Origin: an uncultured Collinsella sp.
GTDB lineage: Bacteria; Actinomycetota; Coriobacteriia; Coriobacteriales; Coriobacteriaceae
Reading direction: 5' to 3'
Assembly (NCBI GenBank): GCA_900540895.1
Contig: UQHV01000005.1
Location: 49,910-113,909 of the forward strand
Length of the DNA stretch: 64,000 nt
Under the pieces are notes generated by a model, which saw only the letters and a program-made list of their open reading frames with translations, had not been told where the DNA came from and did not search any database. Position 1 is the first letter of the stretch. Each line of letters opens with the position of its first letter. Of the stretch, positions 52,939-60,976 are shown one piece after another. The translations under genes were made by a program, and so were the position numbers.

Positions 52939-54135
52939 TTAATCGCATCTCATTAGGCTTTCTACGATGCCCGCCGCCCGCCGTTTCGCGTCTGGGTCTG
53001 CACTTGCATACACATTAAGCGTCATAGCCGCGTTGGCGTGCCCTAGGTTGCTTGAGACGGTCTTAACGTCCATGCCGTGGGCAAGCGCCAATGTTGCCCA
53101 CGTGTGCCGTAGGTCGTGAAAGGATAAACGCCGTCCCTCGGTGCCGCGTGCGCCAAGCATTTTTGTAAGTGATGCCCAGTCCTTAGATAGCCTGTCTGGG
53201 TGGTAGTAACCGAGTGCATCGCCCAGAATGAAAGAATTGGGGTTAAGCGATGCCATGTTATCGGCGAATGTCTGCCGCTGTTTTTCCTGCCATTGCTCAA
53301 GCACGTCTAGCAAGGTATCGGGTAGAACAACGTCTCTTGCCCTGTCGGTCTTTGGCTGCTTGATATATGCGCCCCCTTTACCAAGTCCAACAGAACGTCT
53401 AATCCATATAACGTGATTGTCCGCGTCTATGTCTCTCCATTGCAGCCCGCATACCTCGCCGCGCCGTATCCCAGTGTTGAGTGCAATGTATGCCGCGACA
53501 GTGACGGGGGACAGCTCAAGTAGGTTTAACTTTCCGAGAAGTTCGGCAAGTGCCGTTTCGTCTAGCGCGTTGATGCCCTGCTTTTTGTTGACACGCTTGG
53601 GCGGCTTAACAAGGGATAGCGGGTTCTTATCAATAACGCCCGTAGCAATAGCGTTATTAAGAACCATCTTTAGCAGTCTGAAAGCCTTTCCTATTGTGGA
53701 AGATGAACGGTCTTCTTTTACAAGCTCTGCTATCCATCTTTCAGCATCAATAGGTTGTAAATCCTTTAATCGCGTCCCACTAAAAGCTGCGGATATATAC
53801 CTTAGCGAATCGCGATAGCCGCTTATGGTTGACGGCTCGATAGCTTTTGTTTGCTCCTTTGCGTCTATGTATTGAGACACATAGTCGGGAATAGGCATAT
53901 CTGCCAACGGCACCGATACGCCGCCGTTGTGGGCTAGGCTTTCGCTGTGTTCCTTTTCTTTTTCTTGCCGCCATGCTGCAAGCTCTGCGTTTGCCGCCCG
54001 CTTGCCCGTAGCCTTTAGCGTGCGCGTTACGTATCGGCGTTTGTTGTTGGTGTCGCGGTATGACAGCCGCCCGCGAAACTTGCCGCGTTTTTTATCCTCT
54101 AGCAACTCTTGCCCTGTGTAGTAAAGCGTGCCCAT
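52939..54135 (-). CDS. Tyrosine-type site-specific integrase
   Basis: 398 residues, Tn916/phage-integrase type. An N-terminal arm-binding region (FRGRLSYRDTNNKRRYVTRTLKATGKRAANAELAAW), a SAM-like core-binding domain and a catalytic domain with Arg in NTGIRRGEVCGLQWRDID, His-x-x-Arg in LSFHDLRHTWATLALAHG, LGHANAAMTLNVYA with the Tyr nucleophile. It should carry out integration at the tRNA-fMet site. The ATG at 54135 follows GAAGGG; the 18-codon extension to 54189 overlaps the arm repeats. It is adjacent to attR, the usual place. Confidence 0.95.
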   Translation of the reverse strand: MGTLYYTGQELLEDKKRGKFRGRLSYRDTNNKRRYVTRTLKATGKRAANAELAAWRQEKEKEHSESLAHNGGVSVPLADMPIPDYVSQYIDAKEQTKAIEPSTISGYRDSLRYISAAFSGTRLKDLQPIDAERWIAELVKEDRSSSTIGKAFRLLKMVLNNAIATGVIDKNPLSLVKPPKRVNKKQGINALDETALAELLGKLNLLELSPVTVAAYIALNTGIRRGEVCGLQWRDIDADNHVIWIRRSVGLGKGGAYIKQPKTDRARDVVLPDTLLDVLEQWQEKQRQTFADNMASLNPNSFILGDALGYYHPDRLSKDWASLTKMLGARGTEGRRLSFHDLRHTWATLALAHGMDVKTVSSNLGHANAAMTLNVYASADPDAKRRAAGIVESLMRCD

Positions 54136-54169
54136 AGCCCAACCCTTCAAGAACATTTCATATTTGTAT

Positions 54170-54201
54170 TTGTAGCAGCTTTGTAGCAATCGTGTAGCAA
54201 A
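54170..54201. promoter_or_regulatory. Integrase arm-type repeats, right end
   Basis: TTGTAGCAG (54170), TTGTAGCAA (54181) and TGTAGCAAA (54193), 11-12 bp apart, just upstream of the integrase start. They match the repeats at 49311-49341 and may also autoregulate int. Confidence 0.6.
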
Positions 54202-54342
54202 CAGCTGATTTTGAAGAACTAACTGAATGATTAAACGCTACGCAACTGTATGAACTGTATGAATAAAACAGCAGCTCAAATACCATGTTATCACATGAAA
54301 GAAGAGCTATTAGATTTGCAGGACAGAATAATATAAAGCACT

Positions 54343-54394
54343 CTCATAACCCGGAGGTCGTAGGTTCAAATCCTGCCCCCGCGACCAAGAACTT
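54343..54394. repeat. attR: 52-bp copy of the tRNA-fMet 3' end
   Basis: Identical to 49206-49257. It contains the anticodon loop through CCA and seven following bases but no 5' half, so it is not a functional tRNA. Confidence 0.95.
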
Positions 54395-54396
54395 GC

Positions 54397-54426
54397 AGCT
54401 CGTCGGCCTAGCCGGCGAGCTTTTTT
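54397..54426 (+). terminator. Original tRNA-fMet terminator, displaced by the element
   Basis: GCTCG-T-CGGC and GCCG-G-CGAGC around CTA, followed by six T. It directly follows attR, where the terminator of the undisrupted tRNA would lie. Confidence 0.85.
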
Positions 54427-54476
54427 GTTATTTCGGGACCGTGTTTTCGGTCCAATTCTCGGCCTCTCAAACAAAA

Positions 54477-54773
54477 TCTCGATCTGTAACATCTAGACCC
54501 GATTTGGGCGGCTAGGTGTTACAGATCGAGATATACCGGTGGGCTTGGTCGTGTTTGTCTAAATCTGTAACACGAGGGACGGTTTTTGCCGAGTAACCGT
54601 TACAGATTGAGATTTTCTAGCAGGCGGGTTTGGTTTGTCTCGATCTGTAACAGGTAGGGGTCAAAAGTGGGCCTAGCTGTTACAGATCTAGATTGTTGAG
54701 GATGGGCCGAGAGGAATGTCTCGATCTGTAACAGTAAGACCCGGTTTTGTCGCGTAACTGTTACAGATTGAGA
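54477..54773. repeat. Regular array of eight alternating 15-nt elements (four hairpin units)
   Basis: TCTCGATCTGTAACA-type arms start at 54477, 54558, 54638 and 54719. Their reverse complements (TGTTACAGATCGAGA-type) start at 54517, 54598, 54678 and 54759. Each arm is 15 nt with 0-3 changes; unit period is 80-81 bp and arm-to-inverse distance is always 40. Intervening segments are 25-26 nt and vary, though those inside hairpins share a ...GACCCG.TTTTG.CG... pattern. No gene is seen in 54427-54920. Confidence 0.9.
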
Positions 54774-54920
54774 TAAACCGACGGGCCGCCCCGCCCATCC
54801 CCATCCACCTGCCGCTACCTGCTGTCCGCCGATTTCCGTTGCGCTGCTGTATTCCCATGCCATATCCTCTAGATAACTACGCGGCATCATCGCCGCCGCG
54901 CCTACAAGAGAGGAATGTCC

Positions 54921-56951
54921 ATGACCACACCTGCATCCAAGCTGCTCCAGCCCATTACGGTTGGCCCCCTTGAGCTCAAGAACCGCATTATGTTTCCGCC
55001 GCTGACCACCGGCTACGAGGAGCGTGACGGTTCCATCGGCGAGCGCAGCCTGGCTTTTTACGAGCGCTTGGCCCGTGGCGGCGTGAGCTACATCGTCATC
55101 GGCGACGTCGCTCCCGTCATGACCGCAAGCCCCACGCCCAAGCTGGCAACCGACGCCCAGATCCCCACGTTTAAGGCGCTGGCCGACGCCGTCCACAAGC
55201 ACGGCGCCAAGGTCGCGCTGCAGCTGTTCCACCCCGAGTACGATGTGCCCGGTGTCGGCCGCATGGTCATGGGATCCATGGCCGCCGCCAAGGCCGCGCA
55301 GGAGGCCAAGGCCGCCGGCGACGAGGAGACCTTTGCCGCCAAGATGGCCGAGTCCAACGAGATCCGCAACCAGGCCTACGCCAAGCTGCATCACGACATG
55401 CAGCACTTTGTGAACGAGGCGAGCGTAGAGCAGCTCACCCAGATCAAGGAGGCCATCGCTGCTTCGGCCGCTCGCGCGCAGCAGGCCGGGATCGACGCTA
55501 TCGAGGTCCACGGCGACCGCCTGGTGGGTTCGCTGTGCTCGGCCATCCTCAACCAGCGCACCGACGAGTACGGTGGTTCGTTCGAGAACCGCGTTCGCTA
55601 CGCGCTGGAGGTCGTCGCCGCCATTAAGGAGGCCGCGCCGCAGCTGATGGTGGAGTACAAGCTCCCCGTGATCATGGAGAACCCCGACGGCACGCCGCGC
55701 GGCAAGGGTGGCCTGCAGCCCGACGAGGCCTGCGAGTTCGCCAAGCTGCTCGAGGGCGCGGGCATCGATATGATCCAGGTCGCACAGGCCAACCACACCG
55801 GCAACATGGGCGACACCATTCCGCCCATGGGCGCCATGCCCTACAACTGGACGCTGCCCGTGGCCGAGCGCGTCAAGGCCCTGGTCTCCGTGCCGGTGGC
55901 AACCGTGGGCCGCGTGGTTTCGGTCGAGGCCGGCGAGAAGATTCTGGAAGACGGCGCCGCCGACATCATCGCCTATGGCCGCTCGCTCATGTGCGACCCC
56001 GACATTGCGCTGAAGGCCGCCACGGGTGAGCCCATCCGCGAGTGCCTCAACTGCAACAAGGGTTGCGTCGATGCGATTCAAAACCGCAAGTACATTTCGT
56101 GCGTGCTCAATGCCGAAAACGGCGACGAGGCGACCATCGCCATCAAGCCGGGCGAGGGCGACAAGAAGGTCGCCGTGGTGGGCGGCGGCATCGCCGGCCT
56201 GGAGGCCGCGCGCGTGGCGGCCAAACGCGGCTACGACGTGACCGTCTACGAGGCGAGCGACCATCTGGGCGGCCAGATTGTGCTGGCGGCTGCGCCTCCG
56301 CGCAAGGACGAGATCATGCGCTCGGTCGAGTACTACGAGAAGATTCTGCCTGGCCTGGGCGTGAAGGTTGAGCTCAGCCACGTCGCTACGGCAGAGGACC
56401 TCAACGCCGCCGATGCCGCGATTGTGGCCGTGGGCGCGCACGACGTGGTCATCCCCGTTCCGGGTGCCGACTCGGACAAGGTCGTCTCGAGCTGGGACGT
56501 GCTGGCCGGCAAGGTGGAGCTTACGGGCCGCGTCGCCGTCATTGGCGGCGGCCTGGTGGGCACCGAGACTGCCGAGTACCTGCTGCAGCACGGCTGCGAG
56601 GTGGCGATCGTGGAGATGCTCGACAAGATTGCCGCGGGCGAGTCCGAGACCATTCTGCCGCTGATTATGAGCGACTTTGCCGAGCACAACGTGGAGCAGC
56701 ACGTGAAGACCCGCCTGACCGCCATTACCGACGAGGGCGTGGAGGCCGTGCGCACCACCGAGGACGGCGCCGAGGAGCCGGTAAATATCGCCTGCGATTA
56801 CGTGGTGATGGCCGTGGGCTCCAAGGCCAACGCGTTTGACCTGGACGGCGTGACGGTGCCCGTGACCTGCGTGGGCGACTGCTCGGGCGAGCGCACCGCC
56901 GACATTGCGAGCGCCATCCGCACGGCGTATCACGCGGCCAACGAGCTGTAG
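54921..56951 (+). CDS. NADH:flavin oxidoreductase, two-domain (2,4-dienoyl-CoA reductase-like)
   Basis: 676 residues. An N-terminal FMN TIM barrel of the old yellow enzyme family (LLQPITVGPLELKNRIMFPP, IEVHGDRLVGSLCSAILNQRTDEYGGS), a [4Fe-4S] motif CLNCNKGC with a later CVLN Cys, then FAD/NAD domains (KKVAVVGGGIAGLEAARVAA and GRVAVIGGGLVGTETAEYLL). It resembles dienoyl-CoA reductase and BaiCD/BaiH-type enzymes of gut bacteria that reduce enones or steroid and flavonoid substrates. The barrel carries an insert rich in Ala/Lys (about residues 118-160). Substrate not deducible. The ATG at 54921 is eight bases after AGAGAGG. Confidence 0.88.
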   Translation: MTTPASKLLQPITVGPLELKNRIMFPPLTTGYEERDGSIGERSLAFYERLARGGVSYIVIGDVAPVMTASPTPKLATDAQIPTFKALADAVHKHGAKVALQLFHPEYDVPGVGRMVMGSMAAAKAAQEAKAAGDEETFAAKMAESNEIRNQAYAKLHHDMQHFVNEASVEQLTQIKEAIAASAARAQQAGIDAIEVHGDRLVGSLCSAILNQRTDEYGGSFENRVRYALEVVAAIKEAAPQLMVEYKLPVIMENPDGTPRGKGGLQPDEACEFAKLLEGAGIDMIQVAQANHTGNMGDTIPPMGAMPYNWTLPVAERVKALVSVPVATVGRVVSVEAGEKILEDGAADIIAYGRSLMCDPDIALKAATGEPIRECLNCNKGCVDAIQNRKYISCVLNAENGDEATIAIKPGEGDKKVAVVGGGIAGLEAARVAAKRGYDVTVYEASDHLGGQIVLAAAPPRKDEIMRSVEYYEKILPGLGVKVELSHVATAEDLNAADAAIVAVGAHDVVIPVPGADSDKVVSSWDVLAGKVELTGRVAVIGGGLVGTETAEYLLQHGCEVAIVEMLDKIAAGESETILPLIMSDFAEHNVEQHVKTRLTAITDEGVEAVRTTEDGAEEPVNIACDYVVMAVGSKANAFDLDGVTVPVTCVGDCSGERTADIASAIRTAYHAANEL

Positions 56952-57026
56952 TTGAGCATCGCGGCCAGGCGGGGCGGTAGCACGGATCCGCCTCGCCCGA
57001 CTGCGTCCCGTCGGGTGTCAATCGGT

Positions 57027-57066
57027 GCGGGGCCTGCAAGCGCAGCAGGTCCCGCCCTTTTGTTTT
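57027..57066 (+). terminator. Terminator after the flavin oxidoreductase
   Basis: GCGGGGCCTGC (57027-57037) pairs with GCAGGTCCCGC (57044-57054), followed by CCTTTTGTTTT. The remaining 57067-57399 is AT-rich and non-coding, probably the promoter of the HTH gene; a 36-codon frame there is not convincing. Confidence 0.85.
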
Positions 57067-57399
57067 GCTCCGGTGGATGGCAATGCGCGGTAATCATGAG
57101 GAGTGAGGACGTCTACTGCCTTGCAGATTACTCAAAATTATTGGGGGAGGGGTTAATAACTATATCTTCTATACCAAAGGACATAAAGAGATGCCAATTT
57201 TGTTGACAAGCGAATGACGATTAGCTGCGAGTCAGCTGCCAGCGTAAATAATCGATAAAGAAATGTCGTAATTTGGTGCCAAATGCCCAGATAACGCCGC
57301 GTCTACTTTAATTAACTGCTTTGAGCAAACAGTAAAATGCTACTATCTAACTTGCACGTAAGAAAGCAGATTAACGGTTAAGGCTAAGAAGTGGCAGGT

Positions 57400-57795
57400 A
57401 TGTCGGAAGCAACTAGGACTCGCACGCATGCGCCCGAGGTTAGACAGCGCGCCGTCGAGATCCTCCAAGAGGGGATTGGTCATCGCGCCCTCGCCGCGGA
57501 GCTTGGCATTCCCCAGGCCACGGCTCGTCAGTGGGCCCGCGCGTATGCTGTGGGCGGTGCCGACGCCGTTCTCAACGCCGGTTCGCATCATCACACCTAT
57601 TCGTACGAAGTTAAGCTCGCCGTGGTCAAGGACCGCTTGGAAAACGGCTTAACGGTTCGCGAGGCCATGATCAAACACAAGATTCCAAGCGAGTCTTCGG
57701 TTAAGGCCTGGTGCCGCCAGTATCGCGAGAGCGGTGAGTCCGCACTGGTCGATAAGCCGCGGGGTCGCAAGCCGCGCGTTAAAAAGGCGGAATAG
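57400..57795 (+). CDS. Tandem helix-turn-helix protein, IS3 OrfA-like
   Basis: 131 residues with two Trp-repeat-type HTHs: PEVRQRAVEILQEGIGHRALAAELGIPQATARQWARAY and YEVKLAVVKDRLENGLTVREAMIKHKIPSESSVKAWCRQY. It ends in RGRKPRVKK. This is the DNA-binding half (OrfA) of IS3-type transposases, but no OrfB, inverted repeats or duplication are visible, so it may be a domesticated regulator or relic. It has its own terminator (57808-57830) and precedes the hydrogenase operon. Confidence 0.75.
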   Translation: MSEATRTRTHAPEVRQRAVEILQEGIGHRALAAELGIPQATARQWARAYAVGGADAVLNAGSHHHTYSYEVKLAVVKDRLENGLTVREAMIKHKIPSESSVKAWCRQYRESGESALVDKPRGRKPRVKKAE

Positions 57796-57807
57796 CAAAC
57801 GGGATGG

Positions 57808-57830
57808 TGCGCCCACAGGGGCGCATTTTT
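57808..57830 (+). terminator. Terminator after the HTH gene
   Basis: TGCGCCC (57808-57814) pairs with GGGCGCA (57819-57825), followed by five T. It separates the HTH gene from the hydrogenase operon; the gap to 58081 holds no gene. Confidence 0.8.
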
Positions 57831-58081
57831 CTTGCCGCGCCAACTTTTTGGACCAGCGCGAGCCTATCGAGACATTCTCCAAAGTGGCCAATAAACCGCG
57901 CGCAGTGGCCCGCGCGCCTGTCGCTGCGATAGGGGGAGCGTGGCCTCTCTGCTCCAAAGCGGACGTACCCTTGCCCCGTACGCCTAAAACTCCCCAGTTG
58001 ACCGAAAACCTGCCACTGCAACCCCGTAATTGAGCTATAACGTTAAACAATTGCAGCGTTTTTGCATGGGGGAGTGATGGT

Positions 58082-60964
58082 ATGACGCTACTGTATTTCC
58101 TTACCCTGTTTCCGCTGGTACCGGCGCTGGGCATGCTGCTCGCGCGCGGTGACCGCGCCCGCGATGCGGTGGGGCTCATAGGCTCCGGCATTATTATGGC
58201 GGTGACAGTTGTAGTCGCCGTCATGTTTTTTGGCACGGGTCCGCAGAGCTTTGAGGTTGCCCCCGGCACCTCGCATGTGCTCTCGATCATCAGCTCCGTC
58301 ATCGATGTAATTCTGTGCGCCGTCATCCTGTACAACGCGTACAAATATAGGAACGCGCTCACCACGGTGCTCGGCATAGCCCAGCTGGTGGGCTCGCTCG
58401 TCTTTGCAGCCATGACGCTGCCTGCGGCCGAAGCCGTCACGGCGACGCCGCTCTACCTGGACTACATGAGTGTGATCATGGTCCTCGCCGTCGGTATCGT
58501 CGGCAGCCTAATCTGCGTGTATGCCCTGGGCTACATGAAGGACTTCCAGGCCCATGACGAGCACGAGGCTGCGCTGCGCGGGCAGACCGCGCCCGACCGT
58601 CGCCCGCAGTTCCTGGCGCTTATGTTCCTGTTCCTCTCAGCCATGTTCGTCATCGTGACGAGCGACAACCTTGAGTGGCTGTTCTGCGGCTGGGAAATCA
58701 CCACCGTGTGCTCGTTCCTCATGATTGGCTACACGCGCACGCCCGAGGCCGTCAAGAACGCCTTCACCCAGATCATCCTCAACATGCTGGGCGGCATCGC
58801 GTTTTTGGCCGGACTCATGTACCTGCACGTTAACGGCATGCCGCTGACCATCTCGGGCATGATCGAGCTTTCCGGCGCCGGAACCGCGCAATCCGCGCTG
58901 CTGGTGATGCCGGTCGTTCTGCTGTCGCTCGCCGCGCTCACCAAGGCCGCGCAGATGCCGTTCCATACCTGGCTGCTCGGTGCTATGGTTGCCCCCACGC
59001 CCACGAGCGCCCTGCTGCACTCGTCAACCATGGTCAAAGCCGGCGTGTTCCTGATGGTCAAGCTGAGCCCGCTCTATGCCATCTATCCCGTGACCGGCTT
59101 TATGGTCACGAGTGTGGGTGCCATCACGTTTTTGCTCGCTGCCCTCATGGCCATCTCGCAGAGCAACGCCAAGCGTGTGCTCGCGTACTCCACCATTTCC
59201 AACTTGGGCCTCATCAGTGCCTGCTTGGGTGTCGGCGCGCCCGAGGCCGTATGGGCGGCCATCTTCCTGATCCTGTTCCACACGGTGGCAAAGTCGTTGC
59301 TGTTCCTGTGCGTGGGCACGGCCGAGCATCATATCGGCAGCCGCAATATCGAGGACATGGACGGTATGTTCAGCCGCATGCCGCACCTGACGCGCCTGAT
59401 GATGCTGGGCATCATGGGCATGTTTGTGGCGCCGTTTGGCATGCTCGTGTCCAAGTGGGGCGCCCTGGTGGCGTTTGCCCAGACCGGCAACGTGCTCATG
59501 ATCATGGTTCTGGCCTTTGGCTCGGCCGCGACGTTTTACTTCTGGGGCAAGTGGCTTGCCAAGCTTTCGGGCGTCGACCCCACGGCTCAAAACGTTGAGG
59601 TCAATGTTCATAAGACCGAATGGATGGCCCTCAACACCATCGCCGCGCTGCTGATTCTGTGCTGCGTGGCGTTCCCGGTTATCTCGAGCGGTCTGGTGTC
59701 GCCTTACTTGGCCATGGTGTTTGGCCGCGTGCCGTACGTTATCGGCAAGGACGCCATGTATCTGATGGTGGTTATCGTGGCGTTTATCGCCGTGGTGCTG
59801 CTGACTTCATTCCGCGTGAGCAATAAGCCGCACGTCAACGTGTACCTTTCGGGCGTGGGAACCGATAAATATCGCCATTTCCGCGGCTCGATGGGACACG
59901 AGGTAAAGGCTGAAAAGCGCAATTGGTACTCGGAGGACGCCCTTGGCGAGAAGCGTATTGGTCCCGCGGGTAGCGTCGTGTGCTGCAGTATTATCTTGTT
60001 TGCGCTGCTGTGTTGCGCGTGGATTGGGCCCGAGCGGCTTGCCATGAGTGCGCCCTCGGTGCTGCGCGGCAAGTATTTTGAAGGCTCGGGCGTCGTGGGC
60101 ATATTTATTGGTACCGTGGTGTTTGCCCTGCTGGCGCCTTTGGTTGGTGGCCTGATCGACGGCGTTGACCGCAAACTTTCGGCCCGTATGCAGGGCCGCG
60201 TGGGCCCGCGCCTGCTCCAGCCTTTCTACGACGTTGCCAAGCTGCTGCGCAAAGCCCCTGCCAGCGTAAACACCATGGACGATACCTATATGGCGTGCGC
60301 GCTCATCTTTACCGTCGTGGGCGGCGGCATCTTTGTGTCGGGCTCTAACACGCTACTGTGCGCTTTTATGGTGACGCTCGCCGCGATCTTTGTGGTGTTG
60401 GCGTCCGCCTCGACGCAAAGCCCGTTTGCCCAGGTTGGCGCCGATCGTGAGTTACTGCAGGTTATGAGTTACGAGCCCGCCGTTTTGCTGATGAGCGTGG
60501 GCCTGTACCTTGCCACCGACAGCTTTGATTCCATCGCCGTGACGGGGCAGTCGGCCCCTATCATCGTGTACAGCGCGCCCATTTTCCTCGCGTTGCTCGC
60601 GGTGCTTACCATCAAGCTGCGCAAGTCGCCGTTTGACCTTTCGTACTCGCATCACGCGCATCAGGAGATCGTCCAGGGCGTCGCCACCGAGATGAGCGGC
60701 GGCACGCTGGCCAAGATGACCCTTATGCACTGGTGCGAGACCGTGCTGTTTTTGATGTGGGTGGGCATGTTCTTTGTTTGGGACAACCCCGTGAGCTGGG
60801 TTGTAGCCCTGGTCGTGATGGCCGCGACGTATTTTGTCGAGGTCCTGATCGACAACACCTTCGCACGCAGCACCTGGCGCAGCTGCTTTAGGCTCGGATG
60901 GGGCGTGGCGCTGGTGTTTGGCCTGCTCAACCTTATGCCCATCCTCGTCGACGTATTTATTTAG
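58082..60964 (+). CDS. Ech-type hydrogenase membrane subunit, EchA-EchB fusion
   Basis: 960 residues. About 1-600 is a proton/cation antiporter-like subunit (NuoL/EchA): LEWLFCGWEITTVCSFLMIGY, KAAQMPFHTWLLGAMVAPTPTSALLHSSTMVKAG and YSTISNLGLI. After a hydrophilic link (about 600-640) comes a NuoH/EchB-like subunit: RKLSARMQGRVGPRLLQPFYD (about 698-718), QVMSYEPAVLL and RKSPFDLSYSHHAHQEIVQG. Normally two genes. The frame is continuous. It pumps ions when electrons move from ferredoxin to protons. GGGGGAG precedes the ATG. First gene of the operon. Confidence 0.9.
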   Translation: MTLLYFLTLFPLVPALGMLLARGDRARDAVGLIGSGIIMAVTVVVAVMFFGTGPQSFEVAPGTSHVLSIISSVIDVILCAVILYNAYKYRNALTTVLGIAQLVGSLVFAAMTLPAAEAVTATPLYLDYMSVIMVLAVGIVGSLICVYALGYMKDFQAHDEHEAALRGQTAPDRRPQFLALMFLFLSAMFVIVTSDNLEWLFCGWEITTVCSFLMIGYTRTPEAVKNAFTQIILNMLGGIAFLAGLMYLHVNGMPLTISGMIELSGAGTAQSALLVMPVVLLSLAALTKAAQMPFHTWLLGAMVAPTPTSALLHSSTMVKAGVFLMVKLSPLYAIYPVTGFMVTSVGAITFLLAALMAISQSNAKRVLAYSTISNLGLISACLGVGAPEAVWAAIFLILFHTVAKSLLFLCVGTAEHHIGSRNIEDMDGMFSRMPHLTRLMMLGIMGMFVAPFGMLVSKWGALVAFAQTGNVLMIMVLAFGSAATFYFWGKWLAKLSGVDPTAQNVEVNVHKTEWMALNTIAALLILCCVAFPVISSGLVSPYLAMVFGRVPYVIGKDAMYLMVVIVAFIAVVLLTSFRVSNKPHVNVYLSGVGTDKYRHFRGSMGHEVKAEKRNWYSEDALGEKRIGPAGSVVCCSIILFALLCCAWIGPERLAMSAPSVLRGKYFEGSGVVGIFIGTVVFALLAPLVGGLIDGVDRKLSARMQGRVGPRLLQPFYDVAKLLRKAPASVNTMDDTYMACALIFTVVGGGIFVSGSNTLLCAFMVTLAAIFVVLASASTQSPFAQVGADRELLQVMSYEPAVLLMSVGLYLATDSFDSIAVTGQSAPIIVYSAPIFLALLAVLTIKLRKSPFDLSYSHHAHQEIVQGVATEMSGGTLAKMTLMHWCETVLFLMWVGMFFVWDNPVSWVVALVVMAATYFVEVLIDNTFARSTWRSCFRLGWGVALVFGLLNLMPILVDVFI

Positions 60965-60976
60965 GAGGCGGCATCC

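Larger units (their letters stand above)
49206..54394. mobile_element. Small integrative element in the initiator tRNA gene, about 5.1 kb
   Basis: Bounded by identical 52-bp direct repeats, 49206-49257 (inside the tRNA, from the anticodon loop to seven bases past CCA) and 54343-54394. All clear genes run on the minus strand: tyrosine integrase next to attR, a 73-aa unknown, excisionase-like HTH, two unknowns and a serine resolvase. AT-richer than the host. No relaxase, capsid or conjugation gene is recognised, so it is a minimal island, possibly a phage or ICE satellite. Confidence 0.92.

Noticed and set aside
54343..54394. A second tRNA-Met gene
   Set aside because: Only the 3' part from the anticodon loop is present. 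The 5' half is absent, so it is the attR copy.
54477..54773. The regular repeat array as a CRISPR array
   Set aside because: The repeats are only 15 nt and alternate in orientation, the intervening segments resemble one another, and no cas gene is in the window.
56952..57206. A plus-strand frame of 84 codons after the flavin oxidoreductase
   Set aside because: It includes the terminator hairpin, and the only plausible internal start gives 36 residues without known features.
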